Both the position numbers and the translations under genes were made by a program. Below, one piece after another: positions 5,261 through 6,170 of a stretch of 6,170 nucleotides of DNA (position 1 is its first letter; every line of letters begins with the position of its first letter). The stretch is from Bacillota bacterium (GTDB taxonomy: Bacteria > Bacillota > Clostridia > Peptostreptococcales > Anaerovoracaceae): positions 1-6,170 of the forward strand of contig JAEDDI010000058.1 of assembly GCA_016293805.1 (NCBI GenBank). The letters run 5' to 3'. The notes beneath the pieces were generated by a model that was not told the DNA's origin, did no database searches, and worked only from the letters and a program-made list of their open reading frames with translations.

Positions 5261-6170
5261 TATATTACTGCAAAGAACAAAAGCGCAGCAGCTATATCGG
5301 CTATAACAAGAAGCCACCTGCTTATATCTGTTCTGTGACGTATCACAATATTTACTGCCGCAAGCACGATTACAGCTCCAAGAATGAAAAATCCGCTTCT
5401 GTCAAGTGACTGAGCAAAAGTCATGCTCTGAAATACCAGCGAAAGCATAACCTTAATCAGAAGTCCGCATACAATCGGTCTTATCCATTCTGATATGAAT
5501 AACACTGCATCTATTCTTGAAATTCCCTCATACAGATAATAGATTGTAAAAAAAGCAATTGCTGAGGCAGCCACACTGCATCCGAAACCTGCAAGCCCTG
5601 TTATAACGCCCACCCACATCAAGGATGTTGCATTGTAGCCTATATAAAATCCGATTCCAAAAAGCGTCTTGCAGAGAATAGATCCCGGCAGAACATTCAC
5701 AACAGTTATTATATGACTGTAGAACACATTCTGCGGTATTATTCCTGTTTCTACGAACATTCCATCGGCAATTGTAAGATATGCGTCACCGCCCCCAAAT
5801 GACATAAACGTCGAAAGAATATCCCTCAAGAGAAACTCACCGTTTCCGGACATGAATATGAGGGCCGGGACTGAACATACTGCCATGAACAGTACCCATA
5901 TCCCTATATCTTTAATAAAGTCTTTTCCCTTGAACTCAATCCTGCAGTTTCGACCGCGAAGCGATACAAAAAGACCGTATAAAGACAGAATGACCATCAG
6001 CACCTGTGCACCGATGAGAGCATCTCCGTCAAATATTATGCCTTCCTTTCCAAGCAGGAATACAGCCGAAAGAAAACACGCTGCAGCAAGTTTGGGCGGA
6101 TTTGAGTTTCTGCCTATAAAAAAAGCTATAAAAAAAACACATGCAAGAAGATTGATAGTGGTCACACTGA
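5260..6170 (-). CDS. Chromate (CHR) family transporter, C-terminal part, 5' end outside window
   Basis: The visible 303 codons encode a very hydrophobic membrane protein. Numbering from the GTG at 6165, the CHR-domain motif SFGGGDAYL sits at 122-130, and the paired VLPGSILCKTLFGIGFYIGY block, matching the family's LPGP segment, is at 158-177, with several further helices to the end. The first 45 or so visible residues resemble the tail of the same domain at the C-terminus: an alanine-rich helix, a short Arg/Asn turn, then a second helix. This suggests a long-chain two-domain transporter whose first CHR domain lies beyond 6170. The frame stays open to the window edge, so the GTG at 6165 is probably internal. 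Family members can export chromate, but in anaerobes the natural substrate is often unknown. The second Pro of the LPGP motif is Ser here. It is probably co-transcribed with the M18 peptidase downstream. Confidence 0.85.
   Translation of the reverse strand, partial: SVTTINLLACVFFIAFFIGRNSNPPKLAAACFLSAVFLLGKEGIIFDGDALIGAQVLMVILSLYGLFVSLRGRNCRIEFKGKDFIKDIGIWVLFMAVCSVPALIFMSGNGEFLLRDILSTFMSFGGGDAYLTIADGMFVETGIIPQNVFYSHIITVVNVLPGSILCKTLFGIGFYIGYNATSLMWVGVITGLAGFGCSVAASAIAFFTIYYLYEGISRIDAVLFISEWIRPIVCGLLIKVMLSLVFQSMTFAQSLDRSGFFILGAVIVLAAVNIVIRHRTDISRWLLVIADIAAALLFFAVI

Noticed and set aside
6163..6165. GTG as the true start of the CHR transporter
   Set aside because: The frame stays open to the window edge, the visible N-terminus resembles the end of a first CHR domain, and no upstream sequence is available to show a ribosome site.

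Overview
The window comes from a bacterium, most likely an anaerobic Clostridia-class Firmicute. I infer this from the DacF-type D,D-carboxypeptidase, strong AGGAGG-like ribosome sites, a perfect housekeeping promoter, and free use of AGA/AGG and ATA codons. The genus cannot be fixed from the sequence alone. Every gene I can support lies on the minus strand, so transcription runs from high to low coordinates. Coding density is high: no gap exceeds about 100 bases. I see no tRNA, rRNA, CRISPR array, insertion sequence or phage gene.

Layout in the direction of transcription. (1) 6170-5260: the C-terminal part of a two-domain chromate (CHR) family transporter whose first half lies outside the window. 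(2) 5247-4030: an M18 zinc aminopeptidase 12 bases downstream, with its ribosome site overlapping the transporter stop codon; the two look co-transcribed. (3) 3965-3438: a nicotinamidase-like cysteine hydrolase with its own near-consensus sigma-A promoter (4026-3998) and an intrinsic terminator just after its stop, so it is probably a single-gene unit. (4) 3340-2489 and 2477-1545: an EamA/DMT exporter followed 11 bases later by a LysR-type regulator in the same direction. A perfect 13-bp T-N11-A dyad upstream of the exporter suggests the regulator controls its own operon. (5) 1508-249, 252-85 and 80-1: a DacF-type D,D-carboxypeptidase, a 55-residue Cys-rich membrane peptide that overlaps it by ATGA, and the start of a further gene. 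These three are tightly packed and probably translationally coupled.

Most of this is ordinary chromosomal housekeeping and transport. The least-explained part is the left end. There an unusual Arg-rich tail on the carboxypeptidase carries, in its codons, the ribosome site for an unannotated-looking small protein with one membrane helix and a four-cysteine motif, and a third gene follows at once. I do not see a clear new defence or mobile system.
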